The position numbers were made by a program, and so were the translations under genes. From the NCBI RefSeq assembly GCF_044788715.1, contig NZ_CP173170.1:1-64000 (forward strand): 64,000 bases of DNA, written 5' to 3'. Below the pieces are notes generated by a model. It ran no database searches and was not told where the DNA came from. It saw nothing but the letters and a program-made list of their open reading frames with translations. This document shows, piece after piece, positions 35,570-43,178 of the stretch (position 1 is its first letter; every line of letters begins with the position of its first letter). Source of the stretch: Methylotuvimicrobium sp018830325. Lineage in GTDB: Bacteria > Pseudomonadota > Gammaproteobacteria > Methylococcales > Methylomonadaceae.

Positions 35570-36898
35570 TTAAAAGGGAACCTGCACTCTGACTCCGCCT
35601 GAAAAATTATGGTTGTTGACGAAGGAATGGGCTTGAACCGTATCGTAATTGACGAATGCAGAAATGCCGTGCATGAATTGAGCGGAAATCCCCGCGCTCA
35701 TCACTATGTAATCTCGGTCCGGTTTATCGGTCTGAATGTTGAACCGGGTCTGCGTCGGATCTTGGATAAAAAATGCCTGGATATTCCTTTGATCGTTTTT
35801 GAATTCGTGAATATATTCGGCCCGCGCCATCGGCACGATGACGGCCCAAGGCAGACTGACCGCATAATTCAGCTGCAAGCCGGCAGCGGTCTGCATCGAA
35901 TCGAAATCCTGTTCGTCTACATGCAGCGCCCAACCTAAACCACCCCGTTCATTCAGCGCATCCACTTGGCTGCTCGTGTAGTCGACGCGAACTTGAGGGG
36001 TAATCGTTAAGCCGCTGACGTTAAAGTTATAGCCAGTATTCATCGATACGTTGAATTCTCGACCGGAATTATCTCCGATGGCATTGGTGTTGATGTTATT
36101 ACCAACGTTATATTGAATTCGTCTTCTGGTCGTGTAATTTATGTGGCTACCACTGAATATGCCGTCAATGAAAAAACCGTCTTCGGTATAAAACGAAGCG
36201 TATACCGCACCGGTATAGTTATCGGCCTCCATATCGCCCAAATTATTCCTATATCTCGATGTTGCATTGTTATAACCGAACGCCATACCCATCAGGAAGT
36301 TATCGGTAAAGCGGTAGTCCATGCCGACGGTTCCGCCGTGTGTATCGAGATTGTAGCCGGCTTCGTTTGCCGTAGTTCGCCGATCGCCGAAGCCGATATT
36401 GCCGTTGACGAAAACCCCGAGCCGTTCGTAGCTATCGTCGCCGGCAGCACCTTTATTTTGATAATCGCCCCAATTGGCCAATTGGTTGGACGACACAGGA
36501 TTACCGTTGCTGTCCATCATCAGGCCGCTAATATTCAAACCGCCGCCTTGTCTACCGCTTCTGATCGCACTAATGCGATTGCTCAATAGTCCCAACTGAG
36601 TGCTGTTCATTTCCAACGAAATCGACTTTTGTGCAGCAGTTTGTTCGGACGTTACTTGGGTTAGAATGTTGTTAGGTATAATTCCATTACCTTCAGCTAC
36701 TAATTCATTACATCGATCTTGTAATTCTGTCCCTAAAAGAACACCTGACGGACAAATGCTTAAAATTGTATTACTTACAAAATCCCTGTTATCCTCGACC
36801 GCATAAACATCGTTGATTGAAATGCCGCATAACAATGGTGCCGTTATTAAGGCCAGTCTTTTCGGTTCACCGACCCGAAAGTTATTTTTTTTCATCAC
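35570..36898 (-). CDS. Autotransporter-type outer-membrane beta-barrel protein, copy B
   Basis: The 442-residue product is a paralogue of the 407-residue barrel protein at 33972-35195. Shared stretches include ISAIRSGRQGGGLNISG, FVNGNIGFGDRRTT and the end YDTVQAHSFVNNHNFSGG, with terminal Phe. The N-terminus is longer and different between the signal peptide and about residue 90. Being convergent with copy A and flanked by a decayed caspase-gene fragment, it looks like part of an inverted duplication. Confidence 0.82.
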   Translation of the reverse strand: MMKKNNFRVGEPKRLALITAPLLCGISINDVYAVEDNRDFVSNTILSICPSGVLLGTELQDRCNELVAEGNGIIPNNILTQVTSEQTAAQKSISLEMNSTQLGLLSNRISAIRSGRQGGGLNISGLMMDSNGNPVSSNQLANWGDYQNKGAAGDDSYERLGVFVNGNIGFGDRRTTANEAGYNLDTHGGTVGMDYRFTDNFLMGMAFGYNNATSRYRNNLGDMEADNYTGAVYASFYTEDGFFIDGIFSGSHINYTTRRRIQYNVGNNINTNAIGDNSGREFNVSMNTGYNFNVSGLTITPQVRVDYTSSQVDALNERGGLGWALHVDEQDFDSMQTAAGLQLNYAVSLPWAVIVPMARAEYIHEFKNDQRNIQAFFIQDPTQTRFNIQTDKPDRDYIVMSAGISAQFMHGISAFVNYDTVQAHSFVNNHNFSGGVRVQVPF

Positions 36899-37104
36899 TC
36901 CCCCTGTTTATTAAGAAATTAAAAAAATAAGTATTTAAAGTTCTATCGATCATAATCAATTGATACATAGACTTATAGCATTTTTATAATTCTTTTCTTA
37001 TAGGTACTAGTATATTACTGATATATAGATTAATTTATACGTTTGTCAAGTATACTGTCTTCTTGGATGAAACTTTTTTAAGACAAAATTCCAGATTTAA
37101 TCCG

Positions 37105-37422
37105 CTACTTAGGCACAAAGAAAAACTCCCCCGACTTATGCCCCGCATGATTGACCGGCGCGTATTGCGGAACTTGCTCAATACCGTACGTATTTCGCTG
37201 TTATCGCTACGATATTGGCCGATACGTTCCTCTACAATTCCTGGCCTTCGAGCAAAGAAACGTTGCGATCCAATGCTTTGATGAAGGAGGCTGCGAATAC
37301 CGAATGCTCGCCTCCGTCGCCATCCATGACAGGTTTTATCCGCCTTAAGTCATTAAGGTCCGGGACCGGGCTTTGAGTATCGCTTTCAGCCATTCGGATT
37401 CCTTTTCAGAACTCATGCCGGA
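37105..37422 (-). pseudogene. Decayed 3' fragment of the caspase-like lipoprotein gene
   Basis: Read on the minus strand, this piece matches the last 320 bp or so of the gene ending at 33726: it ends GEFFFVPK and TAG, and includes sequence for SEWLKA and KARSRT. An early frameshift/stop around TTAAGTCATTAAGG and small deletions break the frame. It lies upstream of barrel copy B as the intact gene lies upstream of barrel copy A, so it marks the far arm of an inverted duplication. Confidence 0.88.
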
Positions 37423-37439
37423 ATCATAGATGGTTAAAC

Positions 37440-37808
37440 CTAAGGATATAGTAAAATATTCAACAGCTTGTTGGATTGATCGTACACCTGTAAATTTCGA
37501 TTGAACCATTCGCCGTAAACGTATTTCTTATTGCCTTTGCCATCAAATAAATAGCCGGTGACGTCTCTTGTTCCGGTTTTTTTCACGATTAAAAAAACAT
37601 ACCGGTTATCTAAACTACCGTGCAACTCGTGCCATTTGTCTTTTTTGGATTTGAGTTCCGGCTTAATCATCGATTTCGGTTTGATTGCCGGTGATTCCGA
37701 TTCACTGAATGTGATTCCTGCCAATTGAGTAGTTTGCGCAGAACCGTTCGTGAGTATCAGGAAAGAACCGGCCATAATGACCCAAGCGCCGCGCCATGAG
37801 AGTTTCAT
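37440..37808 (-). CDS. Small secreted protein of unknown function
   Basis: The 122-residue product has a signal peptide (MKLSWRGAWVIMAGSFLILT, cleavage near GSAQT) and a lysine-rich, mixed alpha/beta body (KDKWHELHGSLDNRYVFLIV). I recognise no family. Its start abuts the stop of the GIN-domain gene, so the two are surely co-transcribed, and it is the last gene of the minus-strand cluster starting near 42.7 kb. Confidence 0.65.
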   Translation of the reverse strand: MKLSWRGAWVIMAGSFLILTNGSAQTTQLAGITFSESESPAIKPKSMIKPELKSKKDKWHELHGSLDNRYVFLIVKKTGTRDVTGYLFDGKGNKKYVYGEWFNRNLQVYDQSNKLLNILLYP

Positions 37809-38582
37809 TTAATCTCCCGGTTGCAGGTCGCCGCTGCCGATTATGCGTTTTTCTATGTGTGCCGGACGCCCATAGTAGGTAATGTCGCCGCTACCGATCA
37901 GATAGGCTTTCAATGTTTCCCGTGCGGTAACTGAAATATCCCCGGAACCCGATAAACGGATATCTGCCAACTTGCTGACTAATCCTTGTGCATCGATATC
38001 GCCGGCGCCATTGACGGTCACGTTAAAACGGTCAGCCTGTCCATCGGCGGTCACATTGCCGCTTCCATTAAGAGCGAGCGTGAACGATTCTTGGCGGATC
38101 GCGTTCAGCCGAATATCGCCGGCACCATGCAGGGCAAGCGAATCCAGGCGCGGGCTCGTAATTTCGACAGTCAGCGGTAAATGTTGTTGATAACTTTTAC
38201 GCCCGGCGATTGTTAATAGGCCGCCGCTAACCGATGTTTCGATAATCGGAATCAAGTTTCGGTCGCCGATGATCTCGATACTTTGCGCCGGGCCGTTACG
38301 ATAGTTAAGGTCGATCCCGGCGGCAACATGGATTGCCCGGAACGTCTCGACGTTGCGGCGTTCTTTGCCTAAAACTCCCGAGCCTTGTTCGATACGCGCA
38401 TCGCTGCCGCCGTAAACGACACCGTCGATGATAATTTTGCCGGTCGTCGCTTGGCCTGCAACAGCATCGGTCGGCAAGGGTAATAAAACGGATAGGCCCA
38501 AGCTCAGACCGATAGTCAGAGATCGGCGGCCGGCCCTTTGTTCGGGCCGGAAATCGGTTGTTTGTTTTCCTTGTGTTGTCAT
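37809..38582 (-). CDS. GIN-domain (DUF2807) surface/periplasmic protein
   Basis: The 257-residue protein has a membrane/signal segment (about residues 20-42) followed by a right-handed beta-helix-like GIN domain. Repeated strands read LHGAGDIRLNA, LNGSGNVTADG, VNGAGDIDAQG, LSGSGDISVTA and LIGSGDITYYG. DUF2807 domains are found in putative adhesin heads. AGGAGA precedes ATG 38582. It sits between the OmpA-like gene and a small secreted protein in a likely surface-structure operon. Confidence 0.85.
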   Translation of the reverse strand: MTTQGKQTTDFRPEQRAGRRSLTIGLSLGLSVLLPLPTDAVAGQATTGKIIIDGVVYGGSDARIEQGSGVLGKERRNVETFRAIHVAAGIDLNYRNGPAQSIEIIGDRNLIPIIETSVSGGLLTIAGRKSYQQHLPLTVEITSPRLDSLALHGAGDIRLNAIRQESFTLALNGSGNVTADGQADRFNVTVNGAGDIDAQGLVSKLADIRLSGSGDISVTARETLKAYLIGSGDITYYGRPAHIEKRIIGSGDLQPGD

Positions 38583-38624
38583 AGCGCGTCTCCTGATGAC
38601 GAATCGAATAAAAAAGCCGCGTTG

Positions 38625-39215
38625 TTAATTCGCACTATAAAACTGAACTCTGCGATTAACCGCATCGAACGGGTCCCGTCCCGGCAGGGGTTTGGATTTT
38701 CCGAGTCCTTTGGTAGTCAATCTATTCGAAGAGACGCCGAAATTACGCGCTAGATAATTTCTTACGGATTGAGCTCTGCGTCTGGATAAATCCAGATTAT
38801 AAGAGGCCGACCCGGCCGCATCGGTATGGCCTTCGATGATCAAACGCTTGTCGACAAAATCGGACATCGTCATCATTTTTCCGACTTCTTCCAAGAATGG
38901 AAGCGATTCGGGCAAAATTTCATCCGAGTTATAGGCGAATTTAATCGGCAAACCGATACTGGTTTTTTCCGCTTCGACACGTTCGGCGGTAGCTAAATCG
39001 TCGGCCCGCTCATTCCTTTTGGGTTGGAAATTGATAGAACGCATTTTCATGGTTCTCGGAGTGCCGTTCGTTTGTTCTCCGAACAGAACTTTGCCCATTT
39101 CCTCGGCGCTGGGCGGAGCATCGTACATGCGTACTTGCTCTGCAGTAACGGTTTGGGCATATAAAGCGAGTAATAGAATGCCGCTGGCGGCGGTGATGGA
39201 GTGATGTAGTTTCAT
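38625..39215 (-). CDS. OmpA-family peptidoglycan-binding protein
   Basis: The 196-residue product has a signal peptide (ending near QTVTAEQ). Its C-terminal OmpA-like domain (about 85-195) has IEGHTDAAGSASYNLDLSRR and the later GLGKSKPLPG, which bind diaminopimelate in peptidoglycan. There is no N-terminal barrel, so it is probably a periplasmic anchor. It lies 42 bp before the GIN gene and 89 bp after a small lipoprotein gene, all in the minus-strand cluster. Confidence 0.88.
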   Translation of the reverse strand: MKLHHSITAASGILLLALYAQTVTAEQVRMYDAPPSAEEMGKVLFGEQTNGTPRTMKMRSINFQPKRNERADDLATAERVEAEKTSIGLPIKFAYNSDEILPESLPFLEEVGKMMTMSDFVDKRLIIEGHTDAAGSASYNLDLSRRRAQSVRNYLARNFGVSSNRLTTKGLGKSKPLPGRDPFDAVNRRVQFYSAN

Positions 39216-39304
39216 GGTACTAACCTCTTTAATTTTAAAACGAAATGTTTCGTGTCATTCATCAAACCGGTTAAAAAATAATTGCCGGAGGACTGAATAG
39301 TTCC

Positions 39305-39607
39305 TTATTTTTGTTCCCAACGGGTAACTTTGCCGTTTTTGTCGAAAAATACCACTTGAGTGGAGTATTCCCAGGCTTCGCCCCAATCTCCGGAAGTGGT
39401 GCCTGTACAGCTCCAGCAAGGCCTTCCCCAAGCCGCTTTAACTTGGTTTTGATCCATGCCCTTGACCAGATAGCCGGCTTTGATGACTTCGACCATTTCC
39501 TTGTCCCACTCCGGATGTTCGGAAATCATTTCCTCGCGTCTGACCGGAGCATTTTCGCAGGCTTGTAAAATCAGGCCGGCGAGTAAGATTAATGTTAATT
39601 TTTTCAT
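39305..39607 (-). CDS. Small lipoprotein
   Basis: From ATG 39607 the 100-residue product begins MKKLTLILLAGLILQAC, a lipobox with Cys17. The body (GMDQNQVKAAWGRPCWSCTG and VVFFDKNGKVTRWEQK) resembles small SmpA/OmlA-like outer-membrane lipoproteins with a pair of cysteines. It starts 10 bp after the CsgG-like gene stop, indicating co-transcription. It may be an assembly factor for the exporter, which is inference. Confidence 0.72.
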   Translation of the reverse strand: MKKLTLILLAGLILQACENAPVRREEMISEHPEWDKEMVEVIKAGYLVKGMDQNQVKAAWGRPCWSCTGTTSGDWGEAWEYSTQVVFFDKNGKVTRWEQK

Positions 39608-39617
39608 AATGCTTACC

Positions 39618-41159
39618 TTATCGAATGACATAGTCGATTGCGGCTTTAACCGAGTTGGCCGCTATTTTGGAATCGTCGAATTGACCGTCGTTAGTAAAAT
39701 GTAATGCATCGGCCGGAATCGGATTTTTAGCGGCTATAGCTCTCAGTTTATCTGTGCCGGTAGGTCCAGAAACATCGATTGTGAAATCGGCATCGGGCGC
39801 GGGTATACTGTAGGTTTTGCCAGGTAAGCAATAATTATCGGGTTGATAGATATTCGGGAAAACCGTGTCAATTTTGCCTTCCGAATTGATCAGAACGATA
39901 CGGACGTACATCGGTTCGCTGACCGTGAAATCGATTTGCATCGGTTCGCCGATACGGTACTCGGATTTGTTGGTTCTAAGCGATAACGCTCCGGGAGTAG
40001 GCGAAGCGTTGATAAATTGTTGTGGTGCCGGTGTTGGAGCCGTTGGTTTATATGTTGTCGGCTCTTGAGCGGCATAATGGACATCTCCTTGTCCTTTCAG
40101 ATTTTTGCGCAGTTGCCGGGTGGCATGATTCAAAGGAACGTTCTCATACAAGGCAAGATAAAGCTCTTGATTCAAGTTTGTTCCCGGTAAGCCGTGTTTT
40201 TGAACAAAATTTTGTAATGCGCTTTGCGTCGGTCCGTCGAGTTGCCCGCTAGGCTGTACATTGTAGCCGTGTAAATAGAGCAATTCTTGAACCTTGGCTA
40301 TTTGTTCCGGGCGGGTAAACGAATAATAATCGGCTAGGACTTGATCGATTACGACATCGTCGGGTTCGACACCGGGTATCAAACGCCAATAAGGCAATTT
40401 TTGATAGCGTCCTACTAATTGAATAATATTGAGTTGTACCAGCAAACGGACGGCGGCGTGTCTACCCTGGACTTTTTTGATCTCGCCCTTGGCCCCGAAA
40501 GTGACGCTTTTAATCGTGAAACCGATACTGTCTTCTTTGGTGGCTTTATGTAATTTGATACCGTTGATCGCCTGAACTCTTGGTATGCCGGTAAAAGTCT
40601 TGAAATCGATCATATTAAAATCCAATGTGACGCTGGCCAACGAAGATTTGTTTTGATCGGAATAATTAAGCCCGTATTCTTTGACTTCGATATCGACATC
40701 GAAGGAATCTCCTTGCGTGACTAAGCCTCGATCGAACTCTGTGATACCGCCCGATAAAATGACCTGAGGCAGAATTTTATCCTCATAGCCGCTATAACCG
40801 GTTTGGGCGGTATTGAGCATGAATTCGGGTTCGTAAGGAATGTAAAGCACGTTCCCGCCGATTCCGTTCAAGGTGCTCTTGACCATTTCAGTGATGTCGC
40901 GCGGAATTTCACCGCTCGTTGCTACCGAAGTCCCGGTATTATCAAACACTTCCTTGGACATGATTTTGACCGGCTCGTTGCTGTATATTTCGGTCATCAA
41001 GCCTAATCTATTGATTGCGCGTTGATAAATAGTGATCTTGGCTTCAGGTAGTGTTTCATTGAGCCCAATATCGGCATTCTGCGGATTTAAACCGCAGCCG
41101 ACGAGCAAGAGCGGCAAGCCAATGATTCGAAAACCGCTAGTGAGTTTATAGTTGTTCAT
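39618..41159 (-). CDS. CsgG-like lipoprotein fused to peptidoglycan-binding and DUF4384-like domains
   Basis: The 513-residue protein starts with a lipoprotein signal (LLLVGC, Cys22). Residues about 35-265 resemble CsgG/HfaB, the curli-type outer-membrane export channel: QVILSGGITEFDRG, then AAVRLLVQLNIIQLVGRYQK and LPYWR. Residues about 285-345 form a peptidoglycan-binding domain (KVQELLYLHGYNVQPSGQLD). The C-terminus (about 400-485) resembles DUF4384: YRIGEPMQIDFTVSEPMYV and VFPNIYQPDNYCLPG. The same tail is on the kinase at 61467. Known CsgG proteins lack these C-terminal domains. Family match is by eye, so moderate. Confidence 0.75.
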   Translation of the reverse strand: MNNYKLTSGFRIIGLPLLLVGCGLNPQNADIGLNETLPEAKITIYQRAINRLGLMTEIYSNEPVKIMSKEVFDNTGTSVATSGEIPRDITEMVKSTLNGIGGNVLYIPYEPEFMLNTAQTGYSGYEDKILPQVILSGGITEFDRGLVTQGDSFDVDIEVKEYGLNYSDQNKSSLASVTLDFNMIDFKTFTGIPRVQAINGIKLHKATKEDSIGFTIKSVTFGAKGEIKKVQGRHAAVRLLVQLNIIQLVGRYQKLPYWRLIPGVEPDDVVIDQVLADYYSFTRPEQIAKVQELLYLHGYNVQPSGQLDGPTQSALQNFVQKHGLPGTNLNQELYLALYENVPLNHATRQLRKNLKGQGDVHYAAQEPTTYKPTAPTPAPQQFINASPTPGALSLRTNKSEYRIGEPMQIDFTVSEPMYVRIVLINSEGKIDTVFPNIYQPDNYCLPGKTYSIPAPDADFTIDVSGPTGTDKLRAIAAKNPIPADALHFTNDGQFDDSKIAANSVKAAIDYVIR

Positions 41160-41197
41160 AACACGACCTCGTTTCTAAAAATTTGGTGTTCGGACGC

Positions 41198-41509
41198 TTA
41201 TCGTCTTCGTTCGATGCAGACTGAATTGGCGCGTCTGTTATCTGAAAGGTTGACAATGGTGGCATTTTGCAAATTGGCGCCCGGACCGAAGGTTTGATTA
41301 CCTGTACCGCCGCAACCGGAATTTTGATCGGTCTTGCGTCGCGCCTTTGCCAAGGCATTGCGTTTTATAAAATCGATATTGGGATTGAGCTGTATGTTAT
41401 CGTTGATGGGTTCATCAATGCCGATACCGTCGTCTAAATCGTTGGCTAGAAGCGGCGTTACGGGCAAGCCGATAATGAGTAAAAAAGTACACAATCGAAT
41501 GAGTGACAT
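41198..41509 (-). CDS. Small secreted Asn/Gly-rich protein next to the CsgG-like gene
   Basis: I use ATG 41509 (MSLIRLCTFLLIIGLPVTPL), which follows GAGGAAG; a start at 41527 is open but has no such signal. The mature protein of about 80 residues ends with GCGGTGNQTFGPGANLQNAT, IVNLSDNRRA and two cysteines. The GNQ-x-FG-x-GA-x-L-x-NA rhythm is reminiscent of curlin-type strands. It lies between the triplet repeat genes and the CsgG-like gene on the same strand, so it could be a minor subunit or nucleator. Confidence 0.62.
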   Translation of the reverse strand: MSLIRLCTFLLIIGLPVTPLLANDLDDGIGIDEPINDNIQLNPNIDFIKRNALAKARRKTDQNSGCGGTGNQTFGPGANLQNATIVNLSDNRRANSVCIERRR

Positions 41510-41529
41510 AGCCGTCTTCCTCGTCATGA

Positions 41530-41562
41530 GGGAAACCGGACCAAATGGTCGGACCGGTTCCC
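41530..41562 (-). terminator. Hairpin between the repeat-protein array and the export genes
   Basis: GGGAAACCGGACCA (41530-41543) can pair with TGGTCGGACCGGTTCCC (41546-41562) with a small bulge. It has no T-run on the minus strand. Its position between abundant-subunit-like genes and the exporter genes suggests processing or partial termination, as in other fibre operons. Confidence 0.4.
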
Positions 41563-41576
41563 ATTAGGTTTAAGAT

Positions 41577-41873
41577 TTATTTGATATCGATCGAACCGGT
41601 ATTGGCCGAGCTGTTTTTTCCGATTGCTTGGGTATTGGTTAAGGTGTTTTTGGACGCATTGATCACTGTGGATTTTTCGACCTTAGAACCTTCGACGCTG
41701 ATCGAGCCGGTATTGGCCGAGCTGTTTTTTCCGATTGCTTGGGTATTAGTCAAGGTATTTTTGGACGCATTGATCAATGTTGACTTTTCGATTTTCGAAC
41801 CTTCGGCGAACGCGGAAGACGAAACGGCGGCAGTCAAAGCCAATGCAAGCAGTGAAGTCGATAATGTTTTCAT
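41577..41873 (-). CDS. Secreted two-repeat protein, array A copy 1
   Basis: The 98-residue product has a 23-residue signal peptide (ending SSSAFA) and a 75-residue mature part made of two near-identical 37-residue units. Each unit has GSKxEKSTxINASKNTLTNT then QAIGKNSSANTGS. The strand-like, Asn/Ser/Thr-rich pattern and the Q-x4-N spacing recall curlin repeats without matching them exactly. TCTCC on the plus strand gives a GGAGA ribosome-binding site before the start. It is the member nearest the CsgG-like exporter. Confidence 0.85.
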   Translation of the reverse strand: MKTLSTSLLALALTAAVSSSAFAEGSKIEKSTLINASKNTLTNTQAIGKNSSANTGSISVEGSKVEKSTVINASKNTLTNTQAIGKNSSANTGSIDIK

Positions 41874-41989
41874 GTGGTTTCTCCTGGTGGTTTTTAAAGT
41901 TCGAGGTCAGTGTAACCGAGCCTCGGGTTTAAGGGCGTAAAGTAATCACGGAAAAAACGTGATCTATTCACATCCTAAGCTTAAATTCG

Positions 41990-42286
41990 TTATTTGATAT
42001 CGACCGAGCCGGTATTGGCCGAGCTATTTTTGCCGATTGCTTGGGTATTGGTTAAAGTATTTTTGGACGCATTGATCACTGTGGATTTTTCGACCTTAGA
42101 ACCTTCGACGCTGATCGAGCCGGTATTGGCCGAGCTGTTTTTTCCGATTGCTTGGGTATTAGTCAAGGTATTTTTGGACGCATTGATCAATGTTGACTTT
42201 TCGATTTTCGAACCTTCGGCGAACGCGGAAGACGAAACGGCGGCAGTCAAAGCCAATGCAAGCAGTGAAGTCGATAATGTTTTCAT
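41990..42286 (-). CDS. Secreted two-repeat protein, array A copy 2
   Basis: This 98-residue copy differs from copy 1 only in the penultimate segment (SVDIK instead of SIDIK). It starts exactly 413 bp away, and the spacers are also nearly identical. The spacer after its stop holds a small hairpin (ATCACG at 41945-41950 with 41958-41963). Near identity at the DNA level points to recent duplication or gene conversion. Confidence 0.85.
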   Translation of the reverse strand: MKTLSTSLLALALTAAVSSSAFAEGSKIEKSTLINASKNTLTNTQAIGKNSSANTGSISVEGSKVEKSTVINASKNTLTNTQAIGKNSSANTGSVDIK

Positions 42287-42402
42287 GTGGTTTCTCCTGG
42301 TGGTTTTTAAAGTTCGAGGTCAGTGTAACCGAGCCTCGGGTTTAAGGGCGTAAAGTAATCACGGAAAAAACGTGATCTATTCACATCCTAAGCTTAAATT
42401 CG

Positions 42403-42699
42403 TTATTTGATATCGACCGAGCCGGTATTAGCCGAGCTATTTTTGCCGATTGCTTGGGTATTGGTTAAAGTATTTTTGGACGCATTGATGACAGTGGATT
42501 TTTCGACCTTAGAACCTTCGACGCTGATCGAGCCGGTATTGGCCGAGCTGTTTTTTCCGATCGCTTGGGTATTATTCAAGGTGTTTTTGGATGCATTGAT
42601 TAATGTGGATTTTTCGATTTTCGAACCTTCGGCGAACGCGGAAGACGAAACGGCGGCAGTTAAAGCCAATGTAAGCAGTGAAGTCGATAATGTTTTCAT
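42403..42699 (-). CDS. Secreted two-repeat protein, array A copy 3
   Basis: From ATG 42699 this 98-residue copy differs from the other two at a signal-peptide residue (T for A) and in one repeat (NNTQ for TNTQ), plus more silent changes. The frame is open upstream to 42816, but the homologous start, the conserved GGAGA and the signal peptide all fix 42699. As the first gene of the array it should lie behind the promoter. Confidence 0.85.
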   Translation of the reverse strand: MKTLSTSLLTLALTAAVSSSAFAEGSKIEKSTLINASKNTLNNTQAIGKNSSANTGSISVEGSKVEKSTVINASKNTLTNTQAIGKNSSANTGSVDIK

Positions 42700-43178
42700 G
42701 TGGTTTCTCCTGGTGGTTTTAAAATTCGAGTTCAGTGTAATCATCCCTGAAAAATTAAAATGTAAAACATTCACATTCGATTTGTGATTTAGTGACCGGC
42801 AGGAAATTGCCAGCAATCTTTTCCCTTTTTTCGTCTAAAGACGGTGCTGCCATTAAATTAACGGAAACCCCTCATTCCGCCATGGACTGGCAAGCTTTTG
42901 AGGCGCATTAGAGCCTGAGTACAAGCGTTATTATTTTTGCGACGTCTTAATTAGTTGGCAGAGACTGTAAGACGGGTCGAGTTAAAAATAAGGATGGCCA
43001 CGATGATTTTCTCCCCCTTTTGAGTAATCGCGAATTCTTCGCTCAGTGTAATTATTCAAAACCGGATAATTAGGTTAGTCTTCAGAATAAAAAAGAAGAA
43101 TTAAAAACATCGAATAGCATGCAGCAATAATTGACTGACTATGTCAAGAATAGGCATAATTTTTGTAGTTGTCACGAT
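42700..43178. other. Upstream region of array A
   Basis: No gene is visible in these 480 bp between the repeat-protein array and the lectin/caspase lipoprotein gene. The region directly before 42699 shares only the first 30 bp with the spacers inside the array, so it likely carries the array's own promoter. I could not identify clear -35/-10 boxes. Confidence 0.4.

Larger units (their letters stand above)
41577..42699 (-). repeat. Tandem 413-bp gene triplication (array A)
   Basis: Three copies of a gene plus spacer repeat at an exact 413-bp period (41577, 41990, 42403). The 116-bp spacers include identical stretches such as the one around ATCACGGAAAAAACGTGAT. Within each gene a 37-codon unit is itself doubled, so there are six units in a row. 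Confidence 0.95.

Noticed and set aside
41545..42787. Plus-strand frames of 119-131 codons across array A
   Set aside because: They repeat because the genes repeat; the minus-strand products have signal peptides and ribosome-binding sites, these do not.
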